Origin: Cellvibrio sp. UBA7671
GTDB taxonomy: Bacteria; Pseudomonadota; Gammaproteobacteria; Pseudomonadales; Cellvibrionaceae
Direction: 5' to 3'
DNA length: 64,000 bases
Assembly (NCBI GenBank): GCA_002483145.1
Contig: DLHJ01000005.1
Location: 1-64,000, forward strand
The notes beneath the pieces were generated by a model that searched no databases, had not been told where the DNA came from, and worked only from the letters and a program-made list of their open reading frames with translations. Of the stretch, positions 37,177 through 46,792 are shown one piece after another; position 1 is the first letter of the stretch, and each line of letters starts with the position of its first letter. Both the position numbers and the translations under genes were made by a program.

Positions 37177-37572
37177 ATGAAACGCTTCGTCCTGTTTGTA
37201 GGTATTGGTGGCATATCCACCCTGATCCAGTTTTTATTGCTGATCTTGTTTGTCGAAAGCCGTTTATTGCCAGAGGTTGTTGCTTCTGCTGCGGGATATG
37301 TGCTCTCGTCATTCTTTAACTACTGGGCGAACTACCACTACACGTTCAAGAGCTCTAGCAGTCACGCGCAGACATTTCCCAAGTATGCGCTGGCGGTTGC
37401 TATTGGCTTATCAACCAATACCTTGTTGTTTGCAGCGTTTTTATGGTTGTTCAATAACTATCTCGCCCTGCCTTGGGTCGAGCATTATTTGGCTGCGCAA
37501 TTTCTGGCTACGGGAATCACCGTGGTGTTGAATTTTGCGGTGCATAAATTCTGGATCTACAGGAATCATTAA
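37177..37572 (+). CDS. GtrA-family small membrane protein (first of two)
   Basis: The 131-residue protein has four membrane helices and the family pattern (FVGIGGISTLIQFLLLI; FNYWANYHYTFKS; NFAVHKFWIY). GtrA proteins are thought to flip polyprenyl-phosphate-linked sugars across the inner membrane. The next gene, a GtrB-like glycosyltransferase, starts 1 base after the stop. It opens the polysaccharide locus; upstream 200 bases hold no gene. Confidence 0.9.
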   Translation: MKRFVLFVGIGGISTLIQFLLLILFVESRLLPEVVASAAGYVLSSFFNYWANYHYTFKSSSSHAQTFPKYALAVAIGLSTNTLLFAAFLWLFNNYLALPWVEHYLAAQFLATGITVVLNFAVHKFWIYRNH

Positions 37573-37573
37573 A

Positions 37574-38536
37574 ATGACAACGTCCATTCCATCGCTTGCG
37601 GTTGTTATTCCCTGTTACAACGAAGAAGAGATGTTGCCCAAGACACTGGCGACCATGTTAAACCTACGCGACTCAATGATCGCCAAAGGTAAAATTAACC
37701 AGGAATCCAAAATTTATTTGGTTGACGATGGCAGCAAAGATAAAACCTGGAAAATTCTCGCCGAAGAAGCGGCAAAAAATTCTGCGCTAGTTGCGATAAA
37801 GCTCTCACGTAATAAAGGCCACCAAAATGCGCTCTATGCAGGCCTGTGCACTACCACTGAAGATATTACGGTCAGTATCGATGCTGACCTGCAAGATGAC
37901 CCACAAAATATTGAAGCCATGGTGGATGAATATCTAAAAGGTAACGATGTAGTTTACGGCGTGCGCTCAGCACGCCACACAGATACTTTCTTCAAACGCT
38001 TTACCGCCGAGGGCTATTATCATTTGATGAAAAAAATGGGCGTTGATCTGGTGTTTAACCACGCCGATTTCCGTCTACTCTCGCGCCGCGCATTGGAATC
38101 ACTAAAAGAATACGATGAGTCCAATTTGTTTTTGCGCGGCATAGTGCGCGAAGTGGGTTATCCCTCATCAGTAGTTGAGTATGAGCGTCAGGCGCGTGAA
38201 GCGGGTGAAAGCAAATATCCGCTGAAAAAAATGCTGTCGTTTGCATGGAAAGGTATTACTGCATTTTCCACTGCACCACTGCGTATGATCACCGTGCTAG
38301 GTCTGCTTTCAGGTTTTGCCTCTTTTAGCTTGATTGCCTGGGTTCTGGTAGTGCGGCTATTTACTGACAATGCCGCACCCGGCTGGGCATCAGTACTCTT
38401 GCCATTGCTATTCATCGGCAGTGTGCAATTAATTTGCCTTGGAATTATTGGCGAGTACTTATCAAAAATTTATGAGGAAGTAAAAAGAAGGCCTAAATTT
38501 CATATTAGCGACATTGTTGGACGAAAGGATCAATAA
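37574..38536 (+). CDS. GT2 polyprenyl-phosphate glycosyltransferase (GtrB-like, first)
   Basis: The 320-residue protein begins LAVVIPCYNEEEMLPKTLAT and has the GT2 metal-site DADLQDDP. Two C-terminal membrane helices (about 235-255 and 270-295) match the GtrB/DPM1 class that loads a sugar from a nucleotide donor onto undecaprenyl phosphate. ATG 37574 is favoured over an upstream frame extension that overlaps gtrA. It pairs with the GtrA gene before it. Confidence 0.9.
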   Translation: MTTSIPSLAVVIPCYNEEEMLPKTLATMLNLRDSMIAKGKINQESKIYLVDDGSKDKTWKILAEEAAKNSALVAIKLSRNKGHQNALYAGLCTTTEDITVSIDADLQDDPQNIEAMVDEYLKGNDVVYGVRSARHTDTFFKRFTAEGYYHLMKKMGVDLVFNHADFRLLSRRALESLKEYDESNLFLRGIVREVGYPSSVVEYERQAREAGESKYPLKKMLSFAWKGITAFSTAPLRMITVLGLLSGFASFSLIAWVLVVRLFTDNAAPGWASVLLPLLFIGSVQLICLGIIGEYLSKIYEEVKRRPKFHISDIVGRKDQ

Positions 38537-38563
38537 GCAAACGCCCATTTAGAAAAAACAGGT

Positions 38564-40513
38564 ATGTATATAAAAATGAACGACACGACCACTACTGCTG
38601 ACGATGAACCAAGGGGATCTACAACAACTAGCGCCAGCGATCAGGAGCATGCACTCACGCAAAGTGCGATAACCTTTGTCGATATGGTGCCGTTGGAGTT
38701 ATGCGATAGTCGCCGTACTAATTCCCGTTTATTACAGAGCTATTTAATTTTGGCCATAGTCGCCAATTTCACATTGCTCTTTCTCAAGGGCTACAGCCAG
38801 GATTTAGGTTATTGGCAAGATTGGGTGCGGCAATTATCAACCACCGGTTACGATGGTTTTAATGGTAACTACCCTCCATTCTATATCCACTGGCTATATC
38901 TCGTTGGGCAGATTTACAACTCCACAGGCATACCGCTTGAGCATAATGATTTATTAAAGTTTCTTACCCAGCTACCTGTCGTGGTTTTCCATGGGTTATT
39001 GATCATTTTAATTCAGAGCCAATTACGCAGATTCAATGCCACATACCAATTCACTCATATTATTTTGCTACTAACGGCAATCAACCCAGCCATATTAGTA
39101 AATGGCCCTATTTGGGGGCAAGTCGATTTAATACCGGCCACGATGGTATTCGGTGCGTTTTTACTGGCCACCTACCGACAATACACCTACCTTTCTATTC
39201 CTGTTTTTGTGTTGGCGCTGTTAACAAAGTTCCAAATGATTGCTTTCGCGCCGGTATTTGCATTTCTATTTTTCCGCAACATCGGTAAAAACCTGATAGG
39301 CGTTCTTATTGCTATCGCCGTTGGTGCACTGGTATTTATGCCATCGATACTTGCTGGGCATTTTTTACAATCGGTTAACCAAGCGTACATAGATACTCTA
39401 GGTCAATATCCAATGACCACATTCAATGCCGCTAATATTTGGATTTTGCTAACAGGTAATGTTGCCCCAGATAACATCATTTTATTTGGTGTCGCAGCTG
39501 ATTCAGCCTTGGCCAAAGTATTTACTGCCAAGTATTTTGGGATGCTGTTATTTTCCTTGACCGCACTGGGCATTTTCTTCCACGGCATTCACTTTCTCAT
39601 CAAAAATGAAACCATAATCAACGCGCGCCAACTCCTATCACAAGCACTCTTTTCTGCCACCATTTGTGCATTGGCTTTTTTCGCGTTACTGCCTGCCATG
39701 CATGAGCGTTACTTGTTTCCAGCCGTCATTATGGCGATCACTTTCAGCGCTATAGCTCAACAAAAATTGATTTACCCCATAGTAATCAGCCTATTATGCA
39801 GCCTGAACATGTTGATCATTTTAGAAATCAACGGTTCAGATATCTGGCATGGGCTTGCTTGGGGTACTATGGTGTTGCTGGTTTTAGCCATTATTGATTT
39901 GGCTAGCGCCGGGCGAATCATTAGTTGGCTAACAAACTTACTGAAATTTGCGACCAAAATTCCCGCAATATCCGTGTGGTGTTTTATTGTGGCTACGTCA
40001 GGAATGGCAGGCTATTTTTTTGACCGCTACCAAATTCACTCGCTCGCACTCACCGACAAACAAACTTTTCTGACAACTCTCCCCCTTGTCTACGCCAAGC
40101 AAGATCACGGCACTATGGCATTAAACCGCAGTTACGATGGCAACTATTTGTCGATAGCTAATCGCCGCTACGCGCAAGGAATAGGCACACACGCGAGTTC
40201 TGAGATCCAATACCAGTTGCCACCAGATGCCGTCGAGTTTAGTTTTATAGCCGCTTTGGATGATGAAGTAGGTACAGCTGATGTGCAATTTTCCGTGTGG
40301 GGCGATGATAAGTTACTATGGGAATCTGCACCTGTTTTAGGTTATGAGCGCGACATTCCCACTATTAATCTCGACGTGCGTGGTGTTCAAAAATTAACAC
40401 TGAAAGTGGCTCCATTGAAAGATGACAAATGGGATCATGCCAACTGGGTCAACACAGTTATATCTATTGCCCCAACAGCGGCCCCTGAAGAAAAAACACC
40501 AACAATTCACTGA
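38564..40513 (+). CDS. Multi-pass GT-C glycosyltransferase with C-terminal NPCBM-like domain
   Basis: The 649-residue protein has a hydrophilic 65-residue N-terminus, then about ten membrane helices. Between the first two helices lies an acidic periplasmic loop (GYWQDWVRQLS), and GPIWGQVDLIP follows later, typical of GT-C mannosyltransferase-like enzymes. After the last helix, residues about 505-640 look like an NPCBM/NEW2 carbohydrate-binding module (YAQGIGTHASSEIQYQLP; LTLKVAPLKDD). It is the likely third member of a GtrABC-like set, adding the lipid-linked sugar to a glycan in the periplasm. An alternative start is ATG 38576. Confidence 0.82.
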   Translation: MYIKMNDTTTTADDEPRGSTTTSASDQEHALTQSAITFVDMVPLELCDSRRTNSRLLQSYLILAIVANFTLLFLKGYSQDLGYWQDWVRQLSTTGYDGFNGNYPPFYIHWLYLVGQIYNSTGIPLEHNDLLKFLTQLPVVVFHGLLIILIQSQLRRFNATYQFTHIILLLTAINPAILVNGPIWGQVDLIPATMVFGAFLLATYRQYTYLSIPVFVLALLTKFQMIAFAPVFAFLFFRNIGKNLIGVLIAIAVGALVFMPSILAGHFLQSVNQAYIDTLGQYPMTTFNAANIWILLTGNVAPDNIILFGVAADSALAKVFTAKYFGMLLFSLTALGIFFHGIHFLIKNETIINARQLLSQALFSATICALAFFALLPAMHERYLFPAVIMAITFSAIAQQKLIYPIVISLLCSLNMLIILEINGSDIWHGLAWGTMVLLVLAIIDLASAGRIISWLTNLLKFATKIPAISVWCFIVATSGMAGYFFDRYQIHSLALTDKQTFLTTLPLVYAKQDHGTMALNRSYDGNYLSIANRRYAQGIGTHASSEIQYQLPPDAVEFSFIAALDDEVGTADVQFSVWGDDKLLWESAPVLGYERDIPTINLDVRGVQKLTLKVAPLKDDKWDHANWVNTVISIAPTAAPEEKTPTIH

Positions 40514-40538
40514 CCCAAATCGATACAGGTGCACGCTT

Positions 40539-41261
40539 ATGCGAGAGCGAATCCTAATAATCATCCCAGCCTACAATGAAGAAAAAAATATTCGCAAGGT
40601 TGTTCAATCCTTGCAGGATACTAACTCTGGTTATGAGTGCCTGGTAATCAATGACGGTTCAAAAGATAACACCCAGCGTGAGGCTGAGGCCAACGGGCTA
40701 GCAACCGTTATCGAATTACCTTCCAATCTTGGAATTGGTGGTGCAGTGCAGACCGGTTTCAAATACGCGCTCTACCAAAACTATGACTACGCCATTCAAT
40801 TTGATGGCGATGGGCAGCACCTCGCCAGCGAAATACCGAAAATTTTATCGCCACTCCAACACAACGATTATGATGTCTGTATAGGCTCGCGCTTTATTGA
40901 AAAGACCTTGGGTTTTCAATCCACTTTCATGCGCCGTATTGGCATTCGTATTTTTGAAATAATGAACATACTACTGATCAAAAAAAGAATTACCGATAGC
41001 ACTTCCGGTTTTCGTGCTTACAACAAGCAGGCCATTGCATTTCTTGCAAATAATTATCCAACTGATTATCCCGAGCCCGAAACGGTCATCTTATTAGGCA
41101 AAAACGATTTCCGTATCCGCGAGGTCTCTGTTGAAATGGTCGAACGCCAAGGCGGCGAATCATCCATTTCCGGCCTGAAATCAGCACACTATATGATCAA
41201 AGTAATATTGGCCATGCTGATGACATCACAACGACAAAAAATTCGCAGGATCTCGTTATGA
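40539..41261 (+). CDS. GT2 glycosyltransferase (DPM1-like, paired with DUF2304)
   Basis: The 240-residue protein begins ILIIIPAYNEEKNIRKVVQ with DGDGQH as metal site. It lacks C-terminal membrane helices, unlike the other two GT2 proteins in the locus. Its stop codon overlaps the start of the DUF2304 gene by 4 bases, so that small membrane protein probably anchors it. It should transfer a sugar to a polyprenyl phosphate. ATG 40539 follows the previous stop by 25 bases. Confidence 0.88.
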   Translation: MRERILIIIPAYNEEKNIRKVVQSLQDTNSGYECLVINDGSKDNTQREAEANGLATVIELPSNLGIGGAVQTGFKYALYQNYDYAIQFDGDGQHLASEIPKILSPLQHNDYDVCIGSRFIEKTLGFQSTFMRRIGIRIFEIMNILLIKKRITDSTSGFRAYNKQAIAFLANNYPTDYPEPETVILLGKNDFRIREVSVEMVERQGGESSISGLKSAHYMIKVILAMLMTSQRQKIRRISL

Positions 41262-41650
41262 TTGAGGATACATTGAAACTTCTGCTTGACAATCGTATTC
41301 AGGTTTTTTCCATTATTGGCAGCCTGATGTTATTTCTATTTATTTTGCGCTTGGTCAAACGTAGAAAACTTAAGGAAGAATACTCACTACTGTGGCTGGG
41401 TTTTGGGTTTGTTTTTATCGTCTTATCCATTTTTAAACCTATGCTGGAAATAGTTGCCAGCGCGGTTGGTATATTGTATGCCCCCGCCGCGTTGCTATTG
41501 ATGCTGGTGATTTCAGTCTTTTTTATATTGATCCAGTTTTCAATCGTTATTTCAAAGCTAGCGGAAGGTAACAAAAACTTAATTCAGGAAGTCGGCATAC
41601 TCAAGGCAGAACTTAAAAAATTAAAGTCATTGATTAAGGATAAAGAATAA
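41258..41650 (+). CDS. DUF2304 small membrane protein
   Basis: The 130-residue protein has three membrane helices followed by a charged coiled-coil-like tail (about 105-130). The family regularly follows a soluble GT2 gene, as here with an ATGA overlap. It may replace GtrA or serve as the membrane anchor of the transferase. Confidence 0.85.
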   Translation: MIEDTLKLLLDNRIQVFSIIGSLMLFLFILRLVKRRKLKEEYSLLWLGFGFVFIVLSIFKPMLEIVASAVGILYAPAALLLMLVISVFFILIQFSIVISKLAEGNKNLIQEVGILKAELKKLKSLIKDKE

Positions 41651-41651
41651 A

Positions 41652-43607
41652 ATGAAATCGCTGCTAGTACGAACTCTAAAATCAAAGACGCTTTACATCT
41701 TGATTTTAGCTGTTGGCCTATTGATTTTTCTTCTACAAAGCATACAACCCGTCTTCTCAAATTTTATCCTGACGACCCCCTCAGGAAATATACAGACTAT
41801 AGCAACCCCAGGCTTTATGCAGTCCAATGAAAGTGGGGTATACCGTCTAAGCGGCACACTCACAATGGGCAAATACACCAGCACTTTATTACGCTTTATT
41901 CCTGACGATGAGATTTATACATTAACAATCAATCAACACCCGATTGATCTAAGTATGATCCCAGCGCACGAACGCAAAGATTACAGCAAAGGGTTTACCT
42001 ACGAACTTAAAGACTATTTACATCAGGGCGACAACCAAATTGAAATCCTTTATATGGATCAAGGCGGTCTGATGGGTATAGTTATCAGTGCCGAAAGTAA
42101 TGGGCATATCAAACGTATTGTCTATTTATTGTTTACCACAGTGGCACTTTTGCTAGCACTCAAAATCACCAACGCTTGCCGCTTATCTACCCCGGTTAAA
42201 GTACTTTTTATTGGTGCTTTATTAATTCGCCTGGTTTATTTTTCGGTTACCACCGCTGATATCCGCGAACACGATTTGGGTGATCATATTGGCTACACTG
42301 AATACCTATCCCAACACTGGATGCCTCCACCCGTTGACTATGCAGTTGGCGGTGCATTTTTTCATCCACCTCTGTACTACTACACAGGCGCTATTGTTTA
42401 TAAAGCAACCCAACTGGTGGAACCCAGCAATAAAGTTATTCTATTTCGCATACAGCAGGTATTAGTACTGATTTACTCGATGGGATTTGTATTGTTTGGT
42501 TTGATGATTTTGCAGGAGCTGCTGAACTTATATCGCAAATCACCTGCACAACCGGAATACCCAACACCGGAAATCATATTAGGCCCTCAGAGATCTACGG
42601 AATCTAAGGAATCTACGGAATCTACGGAATCTCAGCCTGGCTTATTCAAGCGCTTGTGCAAGTCATTTAAAGATGAGAGTGTGCTTTGGGTAATTGGGGC
42701 ACTTTTTGCATTTTGGCCGGTGGCGATTATCCATTCGGTGCGGATCGGCAATGATCCGCTGCTTTATTTCCTTTTCACTGCAAGTCTCTACTACATCATC
42801 CGCTGGTACAGACACGATCAAAAACGCGACTTAATGATCGCAAGCCTCGTAGGTGCAGCAGCTATTTTGACCAAAGCCAACGGTGAAATTTTAGTGGCTG
42901 TACTCGGCGTTATTGGCCTTTATAAGATGGTATCCACTAAACAGTGGGCGACTTATTTTAAAATGGCGATTGCACCCTGTTTCATCATGTTACTCGCTGT
43001 TGCAATCACCGTTGGTCCAGGGTTAATTTTGAAAATGCAGGGAAAGCGCGACAAGTTGTACATCGATAACATCGATGGCCTCTCGCAAGCCAACCTGGTG
43101 GGCAATACCGCAGCAAATTATTTCTGGTTTGATGCGAAAATTTTTATTACTGAACCTTTCACTGACCCCTACGATGATCGCATGGGGCGTCAATTTTTCT
43201 GGAACTATCTGGGTAAAACCGGATTATTTGGCGAGTTTAAATATCCCGCGCTGTTAAATGTGAATACAGCTGTTATATGCAGTTTTCTGGCGGTTTTGAT
43301 GTTTCTTTATCTGTTGTTTGGCCTCTATCGTATGACCAGAGAAGACTTCAAGCGGATGGCGCCAGTGCTACTATCCGGATTTTTCCTCTGGGCTGGCGTC
43401 ACCTATATGCGCATGACATTTCCAGCAAATATCGACTTTAGATACATAGTGCCAATCATCCTCACCTTTTGCGCACTCTATGGCGTCAGTATTTTGCGCT
43501 TTCAACAACAGGGAGCCACCCGCTTAGCCAATATAGGGTTGACGATGTCGGCTTTATTTTCACTCTCAGCGCTGATATTTATTTGGGGAATTTACCTTAA
43601 CAGTTAA
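41652..43607 (+). CDS. Multi-pass GT-C glycosyltransferase (ArnT/PMT-like) with N-terminal beta domain
   Basis: The 651-residue protein has one membrane helix (about 12-32), a periplasmic beta-rich segment of about 120 residues, then some ten helices. GT-C landmarks are IREHDLGDHIGYTEYL, FFHPPLYYY and RIGNDPLLYFLF. A cytoplasmic loop around residue 314 carries a four-copy 9-bp repeat. It probably uses the lipid-linked sugar made by the preceding GT2/DUF2304 pair. Confidence 0.82.
   Translation: MKSLLVRTLKSKTLYILILAVGLLIFLLQSIQPVFSNFILTTPSGNIQTIATPGFMQSNESGVYRLSGTLTMGKYTSTLLRFIPDDEIYTLTINQHPIDLSMIPAHERKDYSKGFTYELKDYLHQGDNQIEILYMDQGGLMGIVISAESNGHIKRIVYLLFTTVALLLALKITNACRLSTPVKVLFIGALLIRLVYFSVTTADIREHDLGDHIGYTEYLSQHWMPPPVDYAVGGAFFHPPLYYYTGAIVYKATQLVEPSNKVILFRIQQVLVLIYSMGFVLFGLMILQELLNLYRKSPAQPEYPTPEIILGPQRSTESKESTESTESQPGLFKRLCKSFKDESVLWVIGALFAFWPVAIIHSVRIGNDPLLYFLFTASLYYIIRWYRHDQKRDLMIASLVGAAAILTKANGEILVAVLGVIGLYKMVSTKQWATYFKMAIAPCFIMLLAVAITVGPGLILKMQGKRDKLYIDNIDGLSQANLVGNTAANYFWFDAKIFITEPFTDPYDDRMGRQFFWNYLGKTGLFGEFKYPALLNVNTAVICSFLAVLMFLYLLFGLYRMTREDFKRMAPVLLSGFFLWAGVTYMRMTFPANIDFRYIVPIILTFCALYGVSILRFQQQGATRLANIGLTMSALFSLSALIFIWGIYLNS
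42593..42628 (+). repeat. Four tandem 9-bp repeats inside the GT-C gene
   Basis: Units at 42593, 42602, 42611 and 42620 are ATCTACGGA, with one base changed in the second. They encode alternating Ser-Thr-Glu and Ser-Lys-Glu. Being a multiple of three, copy-number change would keep the frame. Confidence 0.9.
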
Positions 43608-43610
43608 TAT

Positions 43611-43635
43611 AGGCATCCTTGAAGGGTGCCTTTCT
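43611..43635 (+). terminator. Terminator-like hairpin inside the polysaccharide locus
   Basis: An 8-bp stem with one GU pair (43611-43618 with 43624-43631) is followed by TTTCT. It lies between the second GT-C gene and the second gtrA, and may reduce read-through. Confidence 0.55.
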
Positions 43636-43656
43636 ATTACGCTAGGAGCAGTCAGC

Positions 43657-44037
43657 GTGTTAGCAGTACAATTTGTCAGGTTTTTAGTCGTGGGGTTGGT
43701 GAATACCTTATTTGGCTATTCCATATATGCCCTGCTCATCTACTTAGGCCTGAGCTATACCTACGCCTTGTTGTTCGCCACCATCCTGGGAGTGCTGTTT
43801 AACTTTCACACGATTGGCAGGTTGGTGTTTCAATCAAGAGATAAACGTCTGATTGGCAAATTTTTTGCTGTTTATGCAATAACCTTTTGCCTAAACCTGT
43901 TATTGATCAAATTGATGATCAAGTACGGACTCAGTGCTTATCTTTCTGGTGCATTAGCATTGGTTCCCACAACAGTCCTTTCGTTTTTGCTTAATAAATT
44001 TTTTGTGTTTAAAGGAAAACAGCATGAAACTCATTAG
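43657..44037 (+). CDS. GtrA-family small membrane protein (second)
   Basis: The 126-residue protein begins at GTG 43657, 9 bases after GGAG. It has four helices and the family ends (FLVVGLVNTLFGYSIYAL; SFLLNKFFVFKG). It overlaps the next GT2 gene by 14 bases. Probable flippase for a polyprenyl-linked sugar. Confidence 0.88.
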   Translation: MLAVQFVRFLVVGLVNTLFGYSIYALLIYLGLSYTYALLFATILGVLFNFHTIGRLVFQSRDKRLIGKFFAVYAITFCLNLLLIKLMIKYGLSAYLSGALALVPTTVLSFLLNKFFVFKGKQHETH

Positions 44038-44953
44038 TGTGGTTACCCCCTGTTACAATGAAGAAGACAATGTGCAGGAGTGCGTGAAGCTTATTCAAAG
44101 CGTGTTTTCACACTATGATAATTACACCTACGAACATATTTTTATCGACAATGCCTCGACAGATAAAACACTGGATATTTTGCGAGATATCGCCAGTACC
44201 GATAAACATGTCAAAGTCATCGCCAACAGCAGAAATTTTGGTCATATTCGCTCTCCCTATCACGGTCTTCTGCAAGCCCATGGAGATGCAGTGATTTTGT
44301 TTGTGGCCGATTTACAAGACCCTGCAAGCTTGATACCCGAGTTTATAAAAAAATGGGAAGAAGGTTTCCAAACCGTTGTCGGCACCAAACGATCAAGCGA
44401 AGAATCATCAGTGATGTTTACCATTCGCAAACTCTATTACAAAACAGTAAACCGGCTATCCAATATTGACCTCATCGATAACTTCACCGGATTTGGTCTG
44501 TACGATAAAGAAGTGATCGATCACCTGCGTAGTATAAATGACCCCTACCCTTACTTCCGTGGATTGATTGCCGAGATAGGCCTGCGTATTCATCAAATCC
44601 CTTACGACCAACCCGTTCGTGTTCGCGGTATTACCAAAAACAATTTTTTCACCTTATACGATATTGGCATGCTGGGAATAATTTCTCATTCACAAGTGCC
44701 ATTGCGAATTGCGACCATGGCAGGATTTTTACTCTCCTTTATCAGTATTTTTATTGCCGCCATTTATTTCTTATTGAAACTGATTTTTTGGAATTCATTT
44801 AGTCTCGGTATGGCACCTGTGGTAATTGGTATTTTCTTTTTTGCTTCGGTTCAATTATTTTTTGTGGGTATTTTGGGTGAATACCTCGGCTCTATTCATA
44901 TCTACAGCAAAAGAAGACCATTAGTGATCGAAAAAGAGCGAATTAATTTTTAA
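44024..44953 (+). CDS. GT2 polyprenyl-phosphate glycosyltransferase (GtrB-like, second)
   Basis: The 309-residue protein begins LISVVTPCYNEEDNVQECV, with a DLQDP metal site and two C-terminal membrane helices. It is the partner of the overlapping gtrA. The ATG at 44024 has AAAGGAAA before it. Its sugar donor could be one of the CDP sugars made by the genes that follow, though GtrB homologues usually use UDP-glucose or similar. Confidence 0.9.
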   Translation: MKLISVVTPCYNEEDNVQECVKLIQSVFSHYDNYTYEHIFIDNASTDKTLDILRDIASTDKHVKVIANSRNFGHIRSPYHGLLQAHGDAVILFVADLQDPASLIPEFIKKWEEGFQTVVGTKRSSEESSVMFTIRKLYYKTVNRLSNIDLIDNFTGFGLYDKEVIDHLRSINDPYPYFRGLIAEIGLRIHQIPYDQPVRVRGITKNNFFTLYDIGMLGIISHSQVPLRIATMAGFLLSFISIFIAAIYFLLKLIFWNSFSLGMAPVVIGIFFFASVQLFFVGILGEYLGSIHIYSKRRPLVIEKERINF

Positions 44954-45005
44954 CCCAATACCAACTGACAAACCCATAACCCCAGAGATAAAGCGGATTC
45001 CGACG

Positions 45006-45992
45006 ATGGCGGTAGTAACTCTCTCTAACCACAAGCAGTTTGCAGCAACTGCCGAGACCAGTTTGCTCGACGCAGCAAAAGCCCAAGGGTTAGTACTTGA
45101 ACACAGCTGTCGCAATGGCCGCTGCGGTGCGTGCAAGGCGAAGGTAATTAACGGCGAAACGCAGATTTTAAAAGCCGAGGAAAGCCTGGACGAAAATGAG
45201 ATGAATGCAGGTTTTATTTTAACCTGCTGTAGAACCGCAGTGAATGATATCGAATTGGATATAGAGGACTTGGGGCTACTAGCCAGTATAAAAATCCAAA
45301 CGCTGCCCTGCAAAATTGATCAGCTCAATTTGCTCGCACCCGATGTAATGCAAATATTTCTGCGTCTTCCACCAACCAACCAATTCAATTATTTGCCCGG
45401 CCAATATATCGATGTGATTGCCAAGAGTGGCGTGCGTCGTAGTTACTCTATTGCCAACGCTTTGCGCGCCGACAGCAAACTGGAATTGCATGTACGTGCC
45501 GTAACCCACGGGCAAATGAGTCAATATTGGTTTAATGAAGCTAAAACCAATGATTTATTGCGCTTGGAGGGCCCCCATGGCACATTCTGTTTTCACCCGA
45601 AACCAGAAAAAAATATTGTTTTTTTAGCTACTGGAACAGGTATAGCTCCCATAAAAAGCATTTTGGAAGAATTCTCCAATAACGCTGAATTGGTGCAGAA
45701 AAAAAATATTTATATTTACTGGGGCGGCAGAATTCTGGCAGATCTGTATTGGCAGCCCGATTTTGCCAACCTAAATATTGCGTTTCGCCCGACACTTAGC
45801 CGGGCATCAAACGATTGGGACGGGAGACATGGCTATGTACAAGATGCAGTCATTGCTGATGTTATAGATCTGCATGATTCCGTTGTGTATGCCTGCGGCT
45901 CCGATACCATGATTCACACCGCTAAAAAGCTGCTCGTCACTCAAGGGCTGAACCCAAACAATTTTTATTCTGACGCTTTCGTCAGTTCATAA
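45006..45992 (+). CDS. ddhD: CDP-6-deoxy-delta-3,4-glucoseen reductase
   Basis: The 328-residue protein joins a plant-type ferredoxin domain (Cys35, Cys40, Cys43 and Cys75 as 2Fe-2S ligands; CRNGRCGACK) to an FAD domain (RRSYSIANAL) and an NAD domain (LATGTGIAPIKSIL; YACGSDTMI). It passes electrons from NADH to DdhC to remove the C3 oxygen of CDP-4-keto-6-deoxyglucose. It is also called RfbI, AscD or E3. Confidence 0.92.
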   Translation: MAVVTLSNHKQFAATAETSLLDAAKAQGLVLEHSCRNGRCGACKAKVINGETQILKAEESLDENEMNAGFILTCCRTAVNDIELDIEDLGLLASIKIQTLPCKIDQLNLLAPDVMQIFLRLPPTNQFNYLPGQYIDVIAKSGVRRSYSIANALRADSKLELHVRAVTHGQMSQYWFNEAKTNDLLRLEGPHGTFCFHPKPEKNIVFLATGTGIAPIKSILEEFSNNAELVQKKNIYIYWGGRILADLYWQPDFANLNIAFRPTLSRASNDWDGRHGYVQDAVIADVIDLHDSVVYACGSDTMIHTAKKLLVTQGLNPNNFYSDAFVSS

Positions 45993-46016
45993 ACACAAAT
46001 TAAGGAGAGAGGATTA

Positions 46017-46790
46017 ATGAAAGCCGTTATTCTCGCTGGTGGCTTAGGCACCCGTTTAAGTGAAGAGACAGTCACCCGCCCAAAACCTATGGTGGAAATA
46101 GGTGGCAAACCTATCCTCTGGCATATTATGAAAATGTACTCGGCCCACGGCATAAATGATTTTATTATTTGCTGTGGCTACAAGGGCTATGTCATTAAAG
46201 AATATTTCGCGAATTATTTTCTGCATATGTCAGACATTACGTTTGATATGAGCGAAAACAAAATGCACGTTCATCATCAGCGCGCCGAACCTTGGAAAAT
46301 CACCTTGATCGATACGGGTGATAACTCCATGACCGGTGGCCGTTTAAAAAGAGTCTATGATCACATCAAAGATGAATCTGCATTTTGTTTTACCTACGGA
46401 GATGGTGTTAGCGACATCAATATATCCAAAACCATTGATTTCCATTTAACCCATGGCAAACTCGCCACCCTTTCCGCGACTTTTCCGCCAGGTCGCTTCG
46501 GCGCATTGGATATAGAAAATAATTGTGTAAAAAGCTTCAAAGAAAAGCCCAAAGGCGACGGAGCTATGATCAATGGCGGTTTTTTTGTATTGTCGCCCAA
46601 AGTGGTTGGTCTGATCGAGAACGACCAGACCATATGGGAGCAACATCCGTTGATGAAATTGGCTGAAGACGGTGAATTGATGGCTTATAAACACGAAGGT
46701 TTTTGGCAGCCAATGGATACACTGCGGGATAAAACTTACCTTGAAGAATTGTGGGCAAGTGGTAAAGCGCCCTGGAAAAATTGGGAGTAA
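46017..46790 (+). CDS. ddhA: Glucose-1-phosphate cytidylyltransferase
   Basis: The 257-residue nucleotidyltransferase makes CDP-glucose, the first step of the 3,6-dideoxyhexose pathway. It begins [19 protein letters not shown] and contains the family segments [12 protein letters not shown] and [10 protein letters not shown]. Also known as RfbF. AGGAGAG lies just ahead of the start. Confidence 0.96.
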   Translation: MKAVILAGGLGTRLSEETVTRPKPMVEIGGKPILWHIMKMYSAHGINDFIICCGYKGYVIKEYFANYFLHMSDITFDMSENKMHVHHQRAEPWKITLIDTGDNSMTGGRLKRVYDHIKDESAFCFTYGDGVSDINISKTIDFHLTHGKLATLSATFPPGRFGALDIENNCVKSFKEKPKGDGAMINGGFFVLSPKVVGLIENDQTIWEQHPLMKLAEDGELMAYKHEGFWQPMDTLRDKTYLEELWASGKAPWKNWE

Positions 46791-46792
46791 TT

